From positions 1,296 through 51,522 of the forward strand of contig FLMG01003228.1 of NCBI GenBank assembly GCA_900088475.1: a stretch of 50,227 nucleotides of DNA, given 5' to 3'. The notes under the pieces were generated by a model, which saw nothing but the letters and a program-made list of their open reading frames with translations, had not been told where the DNA came from and made no database searches. The position numbers and the translations under genes were made by a program. Shown here one piece after another: positions 47,930-50,227 of the stretch. Origin of the DNA: Hyphochytrium catenoides. Lineage: Eukaryota > Sar > Hyphochytriomycetes > Hyphochytriales > Hyphochytriaceae. The stretch's first letter is position 1. Each line of letters opens with the position of its first letter.

Positions 47930-49290
47930 AATGGAGAAGGAAGAACCGCGGTGTTAGCTAAGTGGACAAAGAGAGAGGGAGAGAAAGAGCACCAAGAAGA
48001 ACTTGTCCAAAAGACAGAGTTCGTACGAAGGAGCAGAGAGAAGCAGGCAGGAGTGGAGAGGTAGGAGTGACGGACCAAGCATTAGTTATTGGAGTACGGG
48101 GGTGTGAAAAGCATGTAGGAAAACGTAACAGAGTAAGGGGACGGTAAAGGAAGCAAAGGGAATTGTTATAATAAGATAGGAGGGATAGGGGGGGAGCAGT
48201 TGCCAGTTGCTAGGGTAAGAAAAAGAGGTAAAGACGAAGAGGAAGGGAGAGAAAAAGCAGCTGATGCTATTACATAGGGGAAAGAGTTGGAGAATAGGGA
48301 CAGAGAGAAGCAAGAGTGGGGGGGGTAGGAGTGAGGGACCAACGTGAATTGTTAGAGGTTAGGGTTGAGATGCATGTACGACAGTAGCAAAAGAGTCAAG
48401 CCGACGGAGATAACAAGGGATTCATTTTCAAATTAGGAAAAATCTTGGATGAGCAGTTGCTTAATAGAGATAAAGATAGATAAAGACGAAAATCAAAGGA
48501 GAGAAAGAGCATCAGGATTGGCACAGAGAACAATGTTCGCAAGAATATCTAGAGTGAAGCAGACCGGCAAGTAGAGTGGAGACTAACTATCGGAGTAGAA
48601 TTGACAACACGTAGTCCAGAGGCAAAAGGGTTCAATAACAGAGGGCGCAATATAAGATAAGAAAGGATAGTGGGGGGAGTTGTTAGTAGGGTGAAAGAGA
48701 GACACAGCTGAAGAGCAAGGTGGAAAGAGGGCCAGGAGAAAGGGATTGTGCAGAGGACGGAATTCGCTGAGAATAAGCAGAGCAAAACAGGAGCGGGGAA
48801 GTAGGAGTATGGGACAGATTGGAGTGCGGTTGGTCAACGCATTTAAAACAGTGTAAGCAAGTCAACGGGACGGTGGGGAGAGTATATCAAAGTTTAGGAG
48901 AGCCAATGGGATAGCGATGGTAACAAAACGGGGAAAGAGAGGTAAAAATTGAAGAGCAGCGGAAGGAAAGGGCACCAAAAATTTGTACATATGATGGAGT
49001 TGTGGGGCAGACAAATAAAGAAAAGAGGGTGAATGATTGGAGTTGGGGTAGTAGAGTTAGGAGGGTGAAAGTCAATAAGCCTTTTCAAGGTTAGAAGAGT
49101 ATGGGAGTGTAGTTGCAAACAAAGGGAGCATTTTCAAGTTATGAAATGATACTGAGGAGGGCACTTGGTGCCAGCGAGAACGAGAGATGTATTCAAAGAG
49201 CAAGAGAGGAAAGTGCACCACGAACATTTGTCCGGAGCATTGAGTTCGCGAGAAGGGGTAGAGAACTGAAAAGGGTGAAATAAGGGTGTA
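47930..49290. repeat. Degenerate satellite, unit about 240 bp, about six copies
   Basis: Aligned landmarks recur at roughly equal spacing. A segment resembling GAAAGAGCACCAAGAACATT followed about 20 nt later by GAGTTCG occurs near 47987, 48252 (weaker), 48508, 48730, 48971 and 49215. Each copy also carries a GTAGGAGTGAGGGAC-like box (clear at 48060, 48327 and 48800) and a purine-rich middle with GATAAAGA. The copies are strongly diverged, so the array is old. It sits directly inside the telomere-like block, as subtelomeric satellites do. Confidence 0.7.
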
Positions 49291-49299
49291 GGGGTAGTA

Positions 49300-50185
49300 G
49301 TCAGGCAGGCATGAGGTAAATAGGGGTCTGACGCATTAGGTCATAAGCAAAATCAGGCGGCCCGCAATGTAATAGGCAGAATCAGGACTGGGCAGCTGGT
49401 AAGGGCAGGTGGTTAGGGCTGAGGAGTTAGGCACAGGGCAGCTAGTTAAAAAACAGGCGGCGAGAAAGCGAAAGGGTATCGGGAAAGGGAAAGAGAGTTC
49501 GTCAGAAAAAACAGCGCGATAGGGAGTTCGTTAGCGAGCAAGTTAGAAAGAGGGTAGTTAGCGGGTTTGAGCGGGTTTGGCGGGTTATTGAATGAGCGGC
49601 TTAGTGAGCAAACAAATGAGCAGGTGAGGAAATAGTAGAAAAGGGCAGGGGGCTAGGAAAAGGGCAGCGGATTAGAAAAAGGCGGATTAGGGTTAGTGAT
49701 GGCGAGCAGAATAGGGAAGATAGAAAGGCAGCGGGTCGGGAAAAAGCAGGAGATAAAAGGAAAGAGCAGCGGGTCAGCTAGCGGGTATAAAAGGTAGCGG
49801 ATTAGGGGTAACGCAGAGGCTTACGGATGGGATTAGGGTTAGAGTAAAATAGGACGGGGTTAGGGATAGGCAATGGGATAGGTAGGATATGGTAGCGGCT
49901 TAAGGCAGCGGGTTAGGGCAGCGGTTAGCAGCGGTTAGGGATAGGGCAGCAGTTTACTGTCAGGGCAGCGAGGCTAGGCAGCGGGTTAGGGTTAGAACAG
50001 CGGATTAGCGCAACGGTTAGGATAGCGGAAGAGAGCAGCGGGTTAGGGCTGCGGGTTAGGGCTGCGGGTAAGGCGGCGGGTAAAGGAGCGGGTATACAAG
50101 GGTAGCGGGTTAGGGATAAGGCAGCGGATTTGGGATGGGGACAGCGGGTTAGTATGAGATAGGGAGCGGGTTAGGGTTGTTGAGG
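49300..50185 (+). repeat. Degenerate telomere-like repeat block
   Basis: Imperfect units containing GGTTAGG or GGGTTAGGG recur dozens of times, often as GCAGCGGGTTAGGG or close variants (for example near 49915, 49981, 50037 and 50101). GGGTTAGGGTTAG occurs near 49983 and again near 50167. The G-rich strand runs 5' to 3' toward the right edge, the orientation expected if the chromosome end lies to the right. Repeats grow denser toward the right. The final 40 or so bases of the window are not telomeric. Confidence 0.8.
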
Positions 50186-50227
50186 ATCAAACTTTTCTCT
50201 CACGTTCCTTCATCTGACTCTTTGTGG

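Overview
This is a stretch of an intron-rich nuclear genome from a unicellular, flagellated eukaryote. I rebuilt thirteen spliced genes by hand. They contain about 105 introns, nearly all GT-AG and mostly 50-350 nt, with reading phase preserved at almost every junction. A CFAP52/WDR16-type axonemal protein and an SF-assemblin point to a cell with flagella or basal-body roots. A large TKL receptor kinase, an NDR kinase with DLG in place of DFG, one U12-type AT-AC intron and a TTAGGG-like chromosome end fit a stramenopile/SAR-type or similar protist. I cannot name the lineage from sequence alone.

Layout, left to right. 1-2989 has no recognisable gene and includes a purine-rich, GA-repeat tract. 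2990-9007 (+) is a receptor with a periplasmic-binding-type ectodomain, one membrane helix and a TKL kinase. 9484-14805 (-) is a Sec1/Munc18 protein of the SCFD2 type. 15428-18552 (+) is lysyl-tRNA synthetase, carrying the AT-AC intron. 18753-20428 (-) is a Caprin-like RGG protein. 21965-23556 (+) is an MDM2-like protein with two SWIB domains and a C-terminal MDM2-type RING. 23731-25082 (-) is SF-assemblin. 25844-26899 (-) is eIF3k, interrupted by an assembly gap. A small unassigned minus-strand gene candidate lies at 27239-27665. 27756-28618 (+) is NAA30, the NatC catalytic subunit. 28732-29964 (-) is an ankyrin-TPR protein. 30621-31916 (+) is RNase P/MRP subunit RPP30. 32770-36662 (+) is the CFAP52-like protein. 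36816-39707 (-) is a mitochondrial ABCB10-type half transporter. 41123-43373 (+) is an NDR-family AGC kinase.

Right of about 43.4 kb the gene density collapses. 43374-47929 is low-complexity, purine/pyrimidine-biased DNA without a gene I can support. It is followed by a degenerate satellite of about 240-bp units (about 47930-49290), then nearly 900 bp of imperfect telomere-like repeats built on a GCAGCGGGTTAGGG-like unit. The G-rich strand runs toward the right edge, so the chromosome end should lie in that direction. The window still ends in non-telomeric sequence.

The genes do not form one pathway. They cover tRNA charging, RNase P, translation initiation, N-terminal acetylation, vesicle traffic, mitochondrial transport, flagellum/cytoskeleton and signalling. 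The most notable are the MDM2-like protein (both halves of animal MDM2, plus an extra canonical SWIB domain), the PBP1-TKL receptor, the Caprin-like protein and the AT-AC intron. All gene models are spliced by eye and need transcript support.
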